Below, piece after piece: positions 12,432-22,653 of a stretch of 64,000 bases of DNA. The DNA is from Neckera pumila. Taxonomy: Eukaryota > Streptophyta > Bryopsida > Hypnales > Neckeraceae. Positions within the stretch are counted from its first letter, which is position 1. Every line of letters begins with the position of its first letter. The notes beneath the pieces are model-generated. The model did not search any database and had not been told where the DNA came from. It worked only from the letters and a program-made list of their open reading frames with translations. The position numbers and the translations under genes were made by a program. The stretch is from positions 2,361,001 through 2,425,000 of the forward strand of contig OZ018418.1 of assembly GCA_963969595.1 (NCBI GenBank), written 5' to 3'.

Positions 12432-13458
12432 GCCAGTTCTTTGAACTGGGTTTCCCACTTTTGGATATCCTTTTGCGAGATCAAACTTTCTATCATTTTT
12501 ACAAGCTCGGACACTTTGATCCCGCCAAGTAGCCCACAGACCTTTCTAACTGCGCATCTCTCCTTGTCTAAATCCTCTCAAATCTTCTCCAGGTCCTTAA
12601 TAATCTTCTCTAGAGGATCCTCTCGTTGGACTTCCGGTTCCGGAGAACCCTTCTGCTCACTCTGGGACCCTTTCTTCTTTTCAAAGGATGGGATCCTCTC
12701 CAAAGACTCTTGTCTTTTAGCTGACGATCCTCTCCCAGACTCCTCCTATCCTTTCTTCCTATCCTCATTGTCTCTTTCTCAAGGTGGAGTAATATTTAGT
12801 TTCAAAATAGTTGTAGCTGCTTTTAAAACTACCCTCTCCGGACCTCAAGCATTCCTAAATATTTGTACAGGTGGAAGAAGAATGGTCCAATAGAGGTTGC
12901 CTTGGTACCTCCCAAGGTGGCGACCATCTTCTGAACTAAGTCCCTCACAATACCTGCCCAAAAAACCTTCCTTTCTCCACTCAGTGCTTCGAATATTGTA
13001 CTAGCCTACGTTACTATTATCCGGTTTGGTCTCTCAGGGTATAGAATAGGAACCAGAAACTCTAACACTCTCTTATTCCTTGTGGACTTGCAGTCTGCTA
13101 TTGCATAGCCATCCTTTATATGAGGAGGATTGGAAAACTTACCCTCTGCGCATTTATCCGTCCGAGTGGCCAATCCTTCTCCAGTGCGCGGAAAGTTGTA
13201 AATTTTCTTCCATGTCTTGATGCTCCATTTGCCGGGAAGAGCCCGGGAGGTTTTGACCCACTCGTTTGACTACTCCTTCAACAGCTCCTGGATCATCTCC
13301 TTGTCCTTCAAACTCCAGGGTCAATACAGAAATCTGGCGATTCCAATCTGGACCAAATCCTCTTCCAACTGCCTCCGCTCTATCTTATCCTTTGGAATAG
13401 CCGGGTAGATGGTCTTGATTTTGAGCTGCACCGCCTCGTTACCTTCAACCTTCACCAT
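12432..13458 (-). pseudogene. N-terminal part of the element E ORF
   Basis: It begins at ATG 13,458 (MVKVEGNEAVQL). It matches the A/B protein along its length: AIPKDKIERRQLEEDLVQIG, then PWSLKDKEMIQELL, then KIYNF, KDGYAIADCKSTRN and LEFLVPILYPERPNRI. These are the counterparts of PWGF..RMVRE, REVYNF, KDGYAVADC and LLQFLVP in A. The frame has a TGA at 13,321-13,323, a TAG at 13,270-13,272 and later frameshifts. The 12,514-12,432 end (KDIQKWETQFKELAN) is coiled-coil-like and continues in frame across element D into ENQKLHRKLEKS at 9,037. That continuity confirms D landed in this ORF. Not functional as it stands. Confidence 0.6.
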
Positions 13459-14172
13459 TGCTCTCCAAGGGGCTGAAACTCCACTTGATCAATTCCTCAT
13501 TCAGTAGTCTACAAAAGAGAAACTCTGGAAAACTTCCTGCCTAGCACCAACCTTCTTCCGCTTTGTTGACTTCGGGAACGGAACTCTCTCTCTTCTATCC
13601 TAACTCAATTGCATGTTACCAACTCCACTATTGGCGCTACAGAGATAATCCTAATTCAAAGGCAAGAATGAAGATGGGAGTTCTGATCCCTAGAACTTCT
13701 CTCCAAAATTGAGCCTGCTGGGTTAGGGTAGCCTTTTTCCTCCTTCGTGCGAAAGATTCTAACCGATGAACGGTCATCCCTAATCTCCGATTAATATGGC
13801 CGTTGGATTTGACAAGCTCCCGACTAGCTTTCGGTAGGTGTTCCGGTACCCTTTGGTAGGTTTTGGTATCCGGCCTCGGTATATAGAGCAATCCCGGATC
13901 CAATCCGGTTTCAATTTTTGGTAAGAACAGGAAACATTAGCTCCTCCTCTTAACCTAATTATCTATTTACCACTACTCTCCTCGCTACTCTCCTAGCAAA
14001 GGAACATTAATTTTGGTAAGACTTTTAGTTTACTCTTGGATAAAACAAAATTTTTTACCAATACTAACTCCTTTGTCTACTTTCATATTTACTAGACTTA
14101 GTATAGTTTCCGGGCCACCACATCACTCCATTTTCAAATGTGAGTGTCTCTACAAATATTGAAGTAATGGTC

Positions 14173-15014
14173 TTAAATTTGACCTAGATTAGTCACATCC
14201 GGATCTGAATCTGATTCAGAGAATGCTTCTAGGTTGTAATGCTTGATCCTGGACCCATTGGTCCGGGTGCCAAGCCATTTCCCCTGAAGATCTTCAAGTT
14301 GGAGAGAACCATTTGGAAAGATCTGGCTTATCCAATATGGCACCATCCATCTTGTGTGTAGTTTCTCCAAAAACTCTTCATGACGGTTGTTGTATATTAA
14401 CACCAGTCCTCCTTCTAATACTCTATGATCTTTTGGCAATCTTGCATCAAAGTCCTTCTTTCTTTTGTGTTGAATAGCTATTGTATGCTCAAGAGTGTCA
14501 CTGCAAGCTTCCTCCAGATCCTCAATCACCAGTAACAGGAACTTTGAATCCATAACCTGATCTCCCCTTCTAGAGGGCATAATTCACAGGGTTTCAATCT
14601 CCATTTCTATCTTGTGCAATGCTATTTGTCCAAAAACAAGAAAGAAGGGACTATTCCCAATGGTAGTCTTATCTAAAGTATTGTAAGCACGGTCCCAATC
14701 CGTCTTGTGTGCGGAAACCGTCTTGTTCAAACTCTTCCCAATGATCCTATTTGCTCTCTCAGTAAGCCCATTTGCTTTTGGGTTGGAAGGAGTCGTCTTT
14801 GGTTGTTTGATCAGATATGTCCTTGTGATATTTCCAATAACATCAATGAGGAAATGGGTTTCTCTATCACTAGTCAGCTCCAAGGGATGTCCAAACCGCA
14901 TCATTATCTCATCAAACAGAAATGAGGATGCTATATTACTATTGTTCTTCCTAGTTGCCTTTGCCTCTACCCATTTGGTAGCGTAATCCATGACCAAAAT
15001 GATGTATGGGTGCA
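14173..15014 (-). pseudogene. Ty3/gypsy integrase core and C-terminal domain
   Basis: One frame of about 280 codons with a single TGA (14,584-14,586). The catalytic triad is visible: Asp in LVMDYATKWVEA, Asp in ELTSDRETHF, and Glu in NGLTERANRIIG about 35 residues later (DDE). The domain integrates retrotransposon cDNA in the nucleus. The C-terminal part has LPKDHRVLEGGLVLIYN, the KLHTRW..PY module and a final acidic tail. The N-terminal zinc domain lies at 15,442-15,710, cut off by a MITE. The core looks better preserved than the RT of the same element. Confidence 0.85.
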
Positions 15015-15441
15015 AATGAGCTAATAGGAGCCACTAAAGCTATATGCTTGTTCCTTTTGGAGGGTCCTATTGAAATTTTGATGAAATATTTTACTTAAAA
15101 ACGTCATCAATTTCATCAAGATTAGTTCTAAAAATTATTCAAAGTTGTCAGCAATGACAAAATCTATTCAAAACATCATCATTTTCATTAGAAAAGTTTC
15201 TAAATATCCTAGTTTGAAATTCAACAAAGGAGTGAAAAGCACTAGTTACATGTGCTTTTTTGTACTTGATTAAGATAACATGATGACATAATAAACTATA
15301 CAATGTTTCAACATGACACTATAACATTTATAATCTATGAAATGTATTTATTTTGGACAAATCTAAGAAAATGTGAGTTCTATAATCAATAATAGTTCCC
15401 AAAAGGAGTGGTTACAAAAAAATGGCTCCTATTACCTCATT
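15015..15441. mobile_element. MITE, 427 bp, inside the gypsy integrase
   Basis: The ends are inverted repeats: AATGAGCTAATAGGAGCCA at the left and its reverse complement with one mismatch at the right (TGGCTCCTATTACCTCATT). The interior is AT-rich and non-coding. It separates the integrase zinc domain from the catalytic core, which are contiguous in intact elements. A target duplication could not be settled, so the superfamily is open. Confidence 0.7.
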
Positions 15442-15710
15442 CTGACCCGTATCTCTTCTTTCAGGAACTGGCTGGATTGATTGGCCCTATGAAATCAATT
15501 CCCCACTTCTCAAATAGAGCAAGGGGAATTATGGGGGTAAGGGGCCAATGGATTCTGAATGAAGGTGCCCTCGTCCTCTGGCACTGATCACAACTGCCTA
15601 CAAAAGTCTTAACAACCCAGATCATGGAAGGCCACCAGTATCCAGATGTTTGGATCGGATTTACAATCGTAATGGTTGCAAAATGTCCACCTGAAGATCC
15701 GAAATGGAGT
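15442..15710 (-). pseudogene. Ty3/gypsy integrase zinc-binding (HHCC) domain
   Basis: The minus strand reads LHFGSSGGHFA, then GYWWPSMIW, then SCDQCQRTRAPS and GIDFIGPINPASS. This is the HHCC zinc domain and the link to the catalytic core of plant gypsy integrases. The domain is split by element A between Leu and His/Phe of its first motif; the missing upstream residues (ERKQVMSAL) are found at 19,029-19,060 on the far side of A. In-frame stops occur near 15,461. Confidence 0.85.
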
Positions 15711-15984
15711 TGTCGCAACCAGAATTTTTGGTTTTCCTCTGATTGTCTGAATAACGGAACGGAAACCGGTAATTAGGATCCATATCCGGTTAGAAGGGCA
15801 AAAGGAAACTACGGACAGGCAACGATAATCCAGTAAGGAGAAAACTGTATCTATTCCAATCAGAATGTTAGTATTCAGGAGCGGAATCATATCCGGATTT
15901 CACCTCCAAACGGATTAGGGTTGGACTGGATCGATATGGACCGGACCGGAAAAGGTCATGATGACGTGCCAGGGGTCCTGAGAG

Positions 15985-15991
15985 TATATAA
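15985..15991 (+). promoter_or_regulatory. TATA box upstream of the element A ORF
   Basis: TATATAA about 275 bp before the ATG. Element B has TACATAAA and element C (minus strand, 63,044-63,051) has TATATAAA at the matching place, each followed by a similar AAGGSTGRTC block. Conservation supports a promoter for the ORF. Confidence 0.6.
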
Positions 15992-16265
15992 GGGCTGGTC
16001 GTCCTCATTTTCACTCCTTTACTCCCCTTGAGCTCTAGAGCTGACCTTGAGCACTTTTTCGCCTCCGTCAGCGCCAGAGCCATTGATGTAAGTGCGCTTC
16101 TGGCTGGATGTGTCTGAGAGTGTAGGAAGAGTAAAGAACGTATGGGTTGCAAGTTTTGTGAGTGCTTTCCGGTTGAGATCGGACGAGAGGAAGTGAAGAA
16201 CGGGACGTGCGGCTAGGAGAGAGTGAAGTAGCGATCGGTAAGGGTCCAGCGGTCGTCTAGTGTCC

Positions 16266-17918
16266 ATGCCTCAGCTGCGTAAGACCAGACTGGGAGCTCC
16301 CAGTTCCTCCTCCGACGTCAAGCTCCGGAAGATAGTTCCGGTCATTCCTATGGAGGAACCGGCCCGGACTGAGCTGATGGAGGATCTCAATGCTATGGGG
16401 TGCCTCGTCCTGATGGATAAACCCTGGGGGTTTCATGAGGAGCGGATGGTGAGGGAGATCAAGTGCAAGGTGTCGAACGAGTTCGACAACACTCTCCGGG
16501 GCTGCCCGACCGAATGGGAAGAAGAATGGTGGAGGGAAGTTTACAACTTCCGGATGGGAGGTTCCCGTATGGCCGGGCGGAAGGACGAGTTCATCCATGA
16601 CAAGTTTCATGGGGAACCGAGTAATAAGGACGGGTACGCGGTTGCAGACTGTAAGAATGATCGGCATCGTAACCTCCTTCAGTTCCTGGTTCCGATCGTC
16701 CACCCGGAGAAGCCAACGAGGGTGACGATGATCCTCGGCAACACCATTTTCGGTTCCCTGAGCGGGGAACGGAAGGTGAACTGGGCCCGGATCTTTTCCG
16801 ATCTGGTGTCCCAGCTGGTGACGAGGATCGGAAAGAGTAGGGCCACTCCTTTGAGTCCCTACCTTTTCCACCTCTACCAGCGGAACCAACTTCTCACTCC
16901 TATTGAGGAGAAGACGTACGGTGTTCAGGAATTGATCTTGAAGTATGGAGAGTTGGGTTCGGATGACGAGGTGGAGGAGCAGACTGGATCCGAACCCGAG
17001 ACGGAAGAAGAAGAAGAGGAGGAGCCATCCCGACAAAGGAAGCGTCAGAAGACGACGCCTCCTCATAAGAGAAGACCCCCGTCAAACCCCCAGTCTACAC
17101 CAGAACAGGGACCGGATGTTGAGATGCCGGATCTCGAGAATCTGACCAACCCGTTCAACCAGTTAACGGTTGTCCTGGCCAGAATACGGGCAGACTGGGA
17201 GGTCAAGCGGAGGACTTTGAGCACTATCTCTGAACTGGTGGGTGCACCAGTCGATAGCGATTTGCCGAGTAAGGTGGGACAATTCCTGGCCGATCCGGAA
17301 GAGAACCGGAAACAGGAGACGGAGATCCATTGACTTCAGGAGGAGGTCGATACTCTGAGGGCGGACATGGTCACCCTCAAGGAAGACAAGGCAGCAGTCC
17401 GGGAGATGGCAGAGGCAACCCAAAAGGTGGCTGAGTCGGTGAAGGGCACTCTCGAAGAGTCCGGATCCACCGCAGTCAAGGCGGCCTTATTTGACCAAGG
17501 GGTGCACGAGGAGAAGAAGGTATCCGATTCTCGGATAGTTCGGATCCTCAACGACTTCACCGATCGGGTGGAAGCATCCTTAGTGGCAGCACGAGAGGCG
17601 ACCGAACGGATGGACATCAGCAGTCAGAAGCTGAACGGGTCCTTATTTTCCCAGGAAATCCACCTCTCGGACATTTTGATGCCGGATTCGTTTCCAGCAG
17701 GAGGATCGAGTCCGGGTGAGCGCAAGGATCATACACCCGAGTCACGGAAGAGTCACAGGAGACCTGGAATGGGGCAGCCAATTCAAATAGATTCGTCGCA
17801 CGGGTCAGATCTTCTGGATCTAGCTGCCGGTGAACGGAGCCGGAACTTGGCGGACATCTTCAATCAACTGCCCGAGGAACCTAAGAGTCCTACGCTGGGC
17901 GGGGGAATTGGAGAGTAG
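16266..17918 (+). pseudogene. Element A acidic NLS/coiled-coil ORF, about 550 codons
   Basis: ATG at 16,266 (MPQLRKTRLGAPSSSS) is preferred because B and C start at the same point. Visible parts: an N-terminal module with EEPARTELMEDLNAMGC and DKPWGF (residues ~30-60), a W/Y-rich stretch WEEEWWREVYNF (~80-95), KDGYAVADC (~125) and LLQFLVPIVHPEKPTRV. A Glu run (~240-255) leads into an NLS-like RKRQKTTPPHKRRPP (~260-275), then two predicted coiled coils (~300-480) and a short tail ending SPTLGGGIGE. One TGA (17,331-17,333) replaces the CGG (Arg) codon of copy B; otherwise the frame is open. No known domain was recognised. Charge pattern and NLS suggest a nuclear chromatin- or RNA-associated protein (inference). 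GC content is higher than in its surroundings. Confidence 0.65.
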
Positions 17919-18058
17919 GATAGGTAGTTAGTAGGAATGTAAAATATTTGTAAGTTAGTTAGGACCGGATCGGATGATTATCCGGTCTGGCTTGTTAGGA
18001 TCGGATCCGGATTTTCAACGCGGATTTCGAGGTCCCTTTTTGCTTTGTAATCAAGTTG

Positions 18059-18064
18059 TATATA
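18059..18064 (+). promoter_or_regulatory. Second TATA box in element A
   Basis: TATATA about 140 bp after the ORF stop, followed by a GC-rich block (CAGCCCCCGCTTGGGAGC). Element B has TATATAAG at 26,093-26,100 followed by AAGCCCCTGCTTGGGAGC. The conserved pair suggests this is the promoter that starts the retrotransposon transcript. Confidence 0.5.
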
Positions 18065-19028
18065 CGTCAGCCCCCGCTTGGGAGCTGGGAGTTCTTTCAC
18101 CTCATTTTTGCGTACGTCTTCTCTTGGCTTCTTGTTGTGTGTCTCTCCCGTGTGCGGCAGGGTCGTGAGGCGAGGAGTTAGGAAGGCACGTGCTAGTGTG
18201 GGTGTGATTTCTCCCTTTGGCGTGTTTGTTTTGGTCTTATGTGCAGGTGAGCCGGTTGCGAAAGCGTTGGGAGGGGATTCCAGTTCCTCAGTAGCTCTAG
18301 AGTTTAGAATTCTGGGCGAGACAACTGTTGTTAGGCTAGGCGGATAGGGAGGGATTCCTTAGTCGTGCTAGAACTCCTGGGTGTGAAATCCGGTTGAGTG
18401 TCCGATCTCCTGAGAGATCTCGCCGCCTCATTGGGCAAACGGAAGAACTTTAGTAGAGGTTGGAACGGACGGGTTCTCTTGCAGCCGCCTGGCTTTGCAC
18501 AGACGGAACGGGGCGCTAAGGTCGTTGTAGTATGGAAGGGCCGTACGGGGGGTCTTTGTGTGACCAATGATCCGGAGAGTTTTCTGGGTGGCTGTGAAGG
18601 ATCAAACCGGGTCCGGGTTAGTGTAGAGAATTGAAGAAAGAAGAAGTGGGTCTTTAGCCACTATAATTAACGGAAGAAGCGGCGGGCCTGCCACTCTCAA
18701 AAACAAGGGGCGATCCCTCTAATGGTGAAACAGAGGTAAAACTAAACCGGGTAGTAGTATGAGCGGATGAGAGTTGATCAGACCCAATCGGAATGTGGAC
18801 CGGATCGGAGAAATAAGAAAGGGTCTGATTGTAGTTCTGGGTGTTGTTGTGTTTCCGGTTGTGTGTTTGAACCGGAAGAGGAAATATAGGTACTGACTTA
18901 GCTTAGAGACCAAATACGGCTATCTACTTCACAGAATCTCGCGAGTTCGATCTTTAGAGTCACTTTGTTATACTATAAAGTGGTTTTTGGTAGTATAACT
19001 GGGAAATTGCTTGCCCTGTGCTGCGACA

Positions 19029-19847
19029 GGAGTGCACTCATCACTTGCTTTCTCTCCCTCTTCTCTAAATACCTTCTCAGCTGATTACCTGCCTCGATTT
19101 TGAACAATCCCCATGGATCAAGGAATAAGGTGCCACCTTGTGATGAAACAAGATCTTTTCCTCCATTGAGTATCCATCAGGTAGTCAATAGTATCTTGAA
19201 ACTCCAAAGTCGCACCCCCTCAAATGTGGTACACCACCGCCTCTGGTACAAATGCAATTTCAGATTCCAACCCCTCCAGTTCCTTTTCTGGGACCTCATC
19301 CGGAAATTTTTCTGAAATTCCCACTACTGCTTCCGGTCCTCTCTATCTGGAAAGGAAATTAGCATTGGCTTTTGCTTTGCCAGATTCACCACTACCTGGT
19401 AGTTGAATTCTTGTAGCAGCAGTATCCATCTAGCTATCTTTTTGGATAGATCCGATTTATTTACTAGATACTTAGGTGATTCATAATCCATATGGAAAAT
19501 GATCTTGTATCTTAGTAGATAATGCCAGAACTTCTTACAAGCATAAACCACAGCAAGGGCTTTCCTTACAGCTGTGGTATACTTCCTCTCAGTTAGACTC
19601 ATTTGCCTACTAGCATAATAGATAGGACACTCCTTCTTTGCCTCACACTGCCAAAGATTTACTCCTAGGCACCATCCGAATGCATCTATGGTTACATGGA
19701 ATTCCCAGATTCAATCCAGTGGAGACAGGATAAGAGCCTTTACCAATTTACTCTTCAAATCCTCAAAGGCTTTCAGTCTACTTTCTTTTTCAAGAGTTTA
19801 GTCAAAGGGCTAGCTAGTTTGGCATAACTTCAATGAACCTCCTATAG
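19029..19847 (-). pseudogene. Ty3/gypsy RNase H and connection domain
   Basis: Reading down from 19,847, the first residues YRRFIEV continue the RT thumb. FHVTIDAFGWCLG (RNase H start), CPIYYASRQMSLTERKYT, AVVYACKKFWHYLLRYK, and DYESPKYLVNKSDLSKKIARW with LLLQEFNYQVVV follow, the usual plant gypsy RNase H order. The domain cleaves the RNA strand of the RNA/DNA hybrid during reverse transcription. The frame has several stops. The region ends with ERKQVMSAL, interrupted by element A. The upstream side is interrupted by solo LTR S1. Confidence 0.8.
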
Positions 19848-21807
19848 TTTTGTACGCGCAGTCTAGGCGTAAGTATCCTTAACACAAAACAATGAGGTAA
19901 GATTGTCCCAAGGAATTCCAGATGTTATCGCAAGCTAAGGATATCCAGATCTCTTCTCAAATACCCAAGCAAACCTATCTCAACGATTCACTCTCTTTTG
20001 GTTACTAATACTTTTTGGAATCCAATCCAAAATCTGTCTTCAATTGTATTTCGGTTCCGTCTCTTCCAACTTACTGGTTTTATATACCCTTGTTTTACCC
20101 TTAGGGGGGCCGCTATTGATCTCTTAGAAGGGTAGGGACTTCACCACTCGTAATTTTCACTCTCTCCACTAATACTTTAAGCAAATACACAAACAAACAA
20201 TCTGAACAGAGTTTGTAATAAATTAGGAGAATGTAAAAAATTTACAAAATTTTTTGGATGGCCTATTTAGAAAGTAGGTCATTTAGAACCATGTTCTATT
20301 TCCTTTACTTCAACGACAGATCAAAAATTTTGAAACCGGTAGAGGCGCGTGTTTCTAGAATCTAGACTAATCCTGTAGTTAGCAGACCTTCCAAGGGTGG
20401 GGACTCTAGTGGCTGCTTATCTCTGCATGAAACCCTCCCTGGATTCTAGACTTGCATCCACTCCACTTTTATCGGATTACCGTTCCAGTAGTTTAAAAGC
20501 ATAATGCACTAATCCTCTTTCACAAATCCAAAACTTCTACACAAATGCACCCTAATGATCAGACTCAATCACCCAAGATCCGGATTCCTCTTCAACCCTT
20601 GCACACTTGCACTTACACCAACACATAAGTGACCATAGACGCGATACGCAAGAGAGTGATTCTATGGTGATCTCTTGAATGCTCAGATTGAATGACAAGG
20701 AAAGGGAAATGAGAGGCTAGCAAGTTAACCCACCCTTAAATACAAAACAAGGCGGCCTAAAAGTCACCAAAAAAACAAGGCAATGATCAAACTAACCATT
20801 TTGAGAACCCCGGAAAGCCATTCAAATTCTAAAAGTACGGAACTCGGCTAATTCCTAAAATTCTGGAAATCCTTTAAATAACGCAAATTCCTAAAATCCC
20901 AGAAATTCCTAAAATCTCGGAACTTCCTAAAATTTTGGAATCTAATTCGTAGATCCCTATAATTCAAAATCTTCCAGATTCCAACTGGCGTTTATGTCTG
21001 GTTCCAATAACCTAATTATGGGTTTAATCTGTCTAGAAAACACTTAATCTATGATCCTAAACTTTTGTTCCTAAGTGGATGAAAGCACACTACACCCACC
21101 TAAAAAGCACGTCATAATAGTACTTTTTGGTCAATTTGGGGGAACTACTGAAGTTTGATTATTTTTTAAGATTAAAAAAATCATTTTTTCTTAATTGTAT
21201 TTTGATTTAATGGGTGAGTAATCTTGTCAACTTTGGCTTTTGGTGGCCATTGAATTGAAAGAATGTTTTTCCTAAGTTGTAAAAAATACTTTAGAAAAAT
21301 AAAAAGTACTGTACAAATGTTAAAAAAATTGAAAAGTACTTTGTGGAGGAAAATCAGACTATGAACTTTGAGTAATTCTATAATACTTTGTTAGAATATT
21401 TGGTATGTGAAACATTCTTTCTAACAAATAAAACATACTTGCATTTATTGCTCCAATTAAGGAGCTTATGTGGCATTTTTTTTTGTAGCCAAAAATAGAT
21501 AGGAACAAAAAAAATTTTGCTAGTCTTTTGGTGATGGAAGCAACATACATCTAGACTTTAGGATGGCTAACAATCAAACCCCCCCAAAAATATATATTGA
21601 AGAACATACAATACAAAATACAAAAATATGTACAAAAAATGTATAAAAAATAACAAAAAAAGTACTAAATTTTCTTGCCAAAATCGTACCTAGTGTAGTG
21701 TGTTTTCACCCAATTCCCTGTTTCTATGCAAAAAGCAAAAAAAAGTTATACCGCTTTAATCCTATTCTATTCTACTTTCTCTAATTTGAGTTTTGCCTAT
21801 TTTGATA
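19848..21807 (+). mobile_element. Solo LTR S1 (with inserted MITE)
   Basis: Flanked by TATAG at 19,843-19,847 and 21,808-21,812. It shares the full layout of S2 and S3: start block with CGCAGTCTAGGCGTAAGTAT, a TTTTATATACCC TATA at about 20,080, CAGAGTTTGTAAT, TTCCTAAAAT-rich short repeats at 20,870-20,945, and CTGGCGTTTA. Termini are decayed (TTTTGTAC for TGTCGTAC; GATA for GACA), mostly by C-to-T changes. It is longer than S2 and S3 because a 637-bp MITE sits at 21,076-21,712. It splits the gypsy RT. Confidence 0.85.
21076..21712. mobile_element. MITE, 637 bp, inside solo LTR S1
   Basis: Terminal inverted repeats of about 21 bp: TGGATGAAAGCACACTACAC at the left, and TGGGTGAAAACACACTACAC when the right end is read in reverse complement. 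Both are followed inwards by an AGTACTTTTT block. S2 and S3 lack this segment at the same place, so it is an insertion. The interior is AT-rich with no supported coding. The target duplication is unclear (possibly AA or TA). Confidence 0.75.
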
Positions 21808-22653
21808 TATAGTAACCAACACATTCTAGAAATCCGCAGATTTCTCTTATACAAGTAGGAGCTACCAAGACTAGAACAGCCTTGACTTTATCCACATCAA
21901 CTTCCAATTCTTGTTTGCTAACATGTTCTAGCAAAATCCCAGATTGCATTCCCATGAAGCACTTACCCGGATGTAATTTTAATCTAGTTTCCTTGCATCT
22001 GATGAAGGTCTTCTCCAATAACTCCAAGTATTGGTCTTGTTTGCTAAACACAGCAAAATTGTCAATGAACACCTCCAAGAAATGACTAAGGAAGTTGCGG
22101 AAGATATCTATCAATTAAATGAAACCCTGGCAGACCCAGATCTTCACCTTCCCACTATCTCCACCTTCTTGGAAACAACCACAATAGTTGAAACCCATTC
22201 TGTATTGTTAACCAGATAGATAAAACCGGCTTTCAACAATTTGTCAATTTCTTTCTATACCATGAGTGACTACTTCGGATTCAATCTATACTGACGCTGT
22301 CTAATCGGAACAACTCCATTAACTTGATCAATCCTATGTTCTCTTAGATCCGGTGGAATTCTGCTAAGATCTAATGGAGTCCAAGCAAATACATTTATGT
22401 ATTTCTTTAGCAGTCTAACATAGCTTCTTTTCTCATTTCTGCTCAGGGATTTCCCCAAGAAAATGGACTTCCCTGTTTCTATCTCCACCTTCTCATAGTC
22501 CGAGGGATTCACTATATTCTTGATTTGATCCGTTTCTGTTTCCTTTGACTGGACATGGAACTCATTCCATGGAACATTGGTCTTTCCCCTAGTCAAATTC
22601 ACAGTAGGTAAATTGCCTTCACAAATCTGTTTTCTCATCCAGTCAACTGACAA
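21808..22653 (-). pseudogene. Ty3/gypsy reverse transcriptase, internally deleted
   Basis: The upstream part has INVFAWTPLDLSRIPPDL and PIRQRQYRLNPK, then EIDKLLKAGFIY and NNTEWVSTIVVVSKK, the usual RT entry. It jumps from near 22,130 to IDIFRNFLSHFLEVFIDN, so about 80-90 residues are missing, including the segment with the first catalytic Asp. The active-site box reads FIDN where the family has FIDD or YVDD, a G-to-A change. After LKLHPGKCF and ICGFLECVGYY the frame meets S1. RT copies the element's RNA into DNA; this copy is inactive by two independent lesions. Confidence 0.85.

Larger units (their letters stand above)
6945..14122 (-). mobile_element. Element E: ORF-bearing LTR-like unit, split by element D
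   Basis: Minus-strand relative of elements A, B, C and D. Its 5' end on the minus strand is TGTGGTGGCCCGG at 14,122, next to the gypsy integrase 3' end. The 3' end lies near 6,945-6,965, where sequence resembling the terminus of D (GAAAGCACAAA..CCT) appears; the exact border and target duplication are unclear (perhaps TTACT/TCACT). Without D the unit would be about 3.8 kb. Its ORF runs 13,458 to 12,432 and resumes at 9,037 to 8,395. The non-coding 3' part (8,394 to about 6,945) shares short blocks with the 3' parts of D and A, such as the GATCCCTCT..AGAGGTTAAACT region. No gag, pol or second LTR is present. Confidence 0.6.
15711..19028 (+). mobile_element. Element A: 3.3-kb ORF-bearing LTR-like unit
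   Basis: Starts TGTCGCAACCAGA and ends GTGCTGCGACA, with short inverted termini TGTCGCA/TGCGACA. It is flanked by the 5-bp duplication GGAGT (15,706-15,710 and 19,029-19,033). It lies inside the integrase zinc domain of the gypsy element. The first and last 500 bp do not resemble each other, so it is not a two-LTR element; it looks like one very long LTR. Contents in order: about 550 bp of 5' sequence with a TATA box at 15,985, an ORF at 16,266-17,918, a second TATA at 18,059, then about 960 bp of non-coding 3' sequence shared with B. Confidence 0.85.

Noticed and set aside
16257..17066. Minus-strand open frame opposite the element A ORF
   Set aside because: Antisense shadow of a GC-rich plus-strand gene; it lacks conservation in B and C at the protein level and its composition mirrors the sense codons.
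15711..19028. Element A as an ordinary two-LTR retrotransposon
   Set aside because: Its first and last ~500 bp do not match each other, and no gag, pol or primer-binding site pattern was found; only the outermost bases are inverted repeats.
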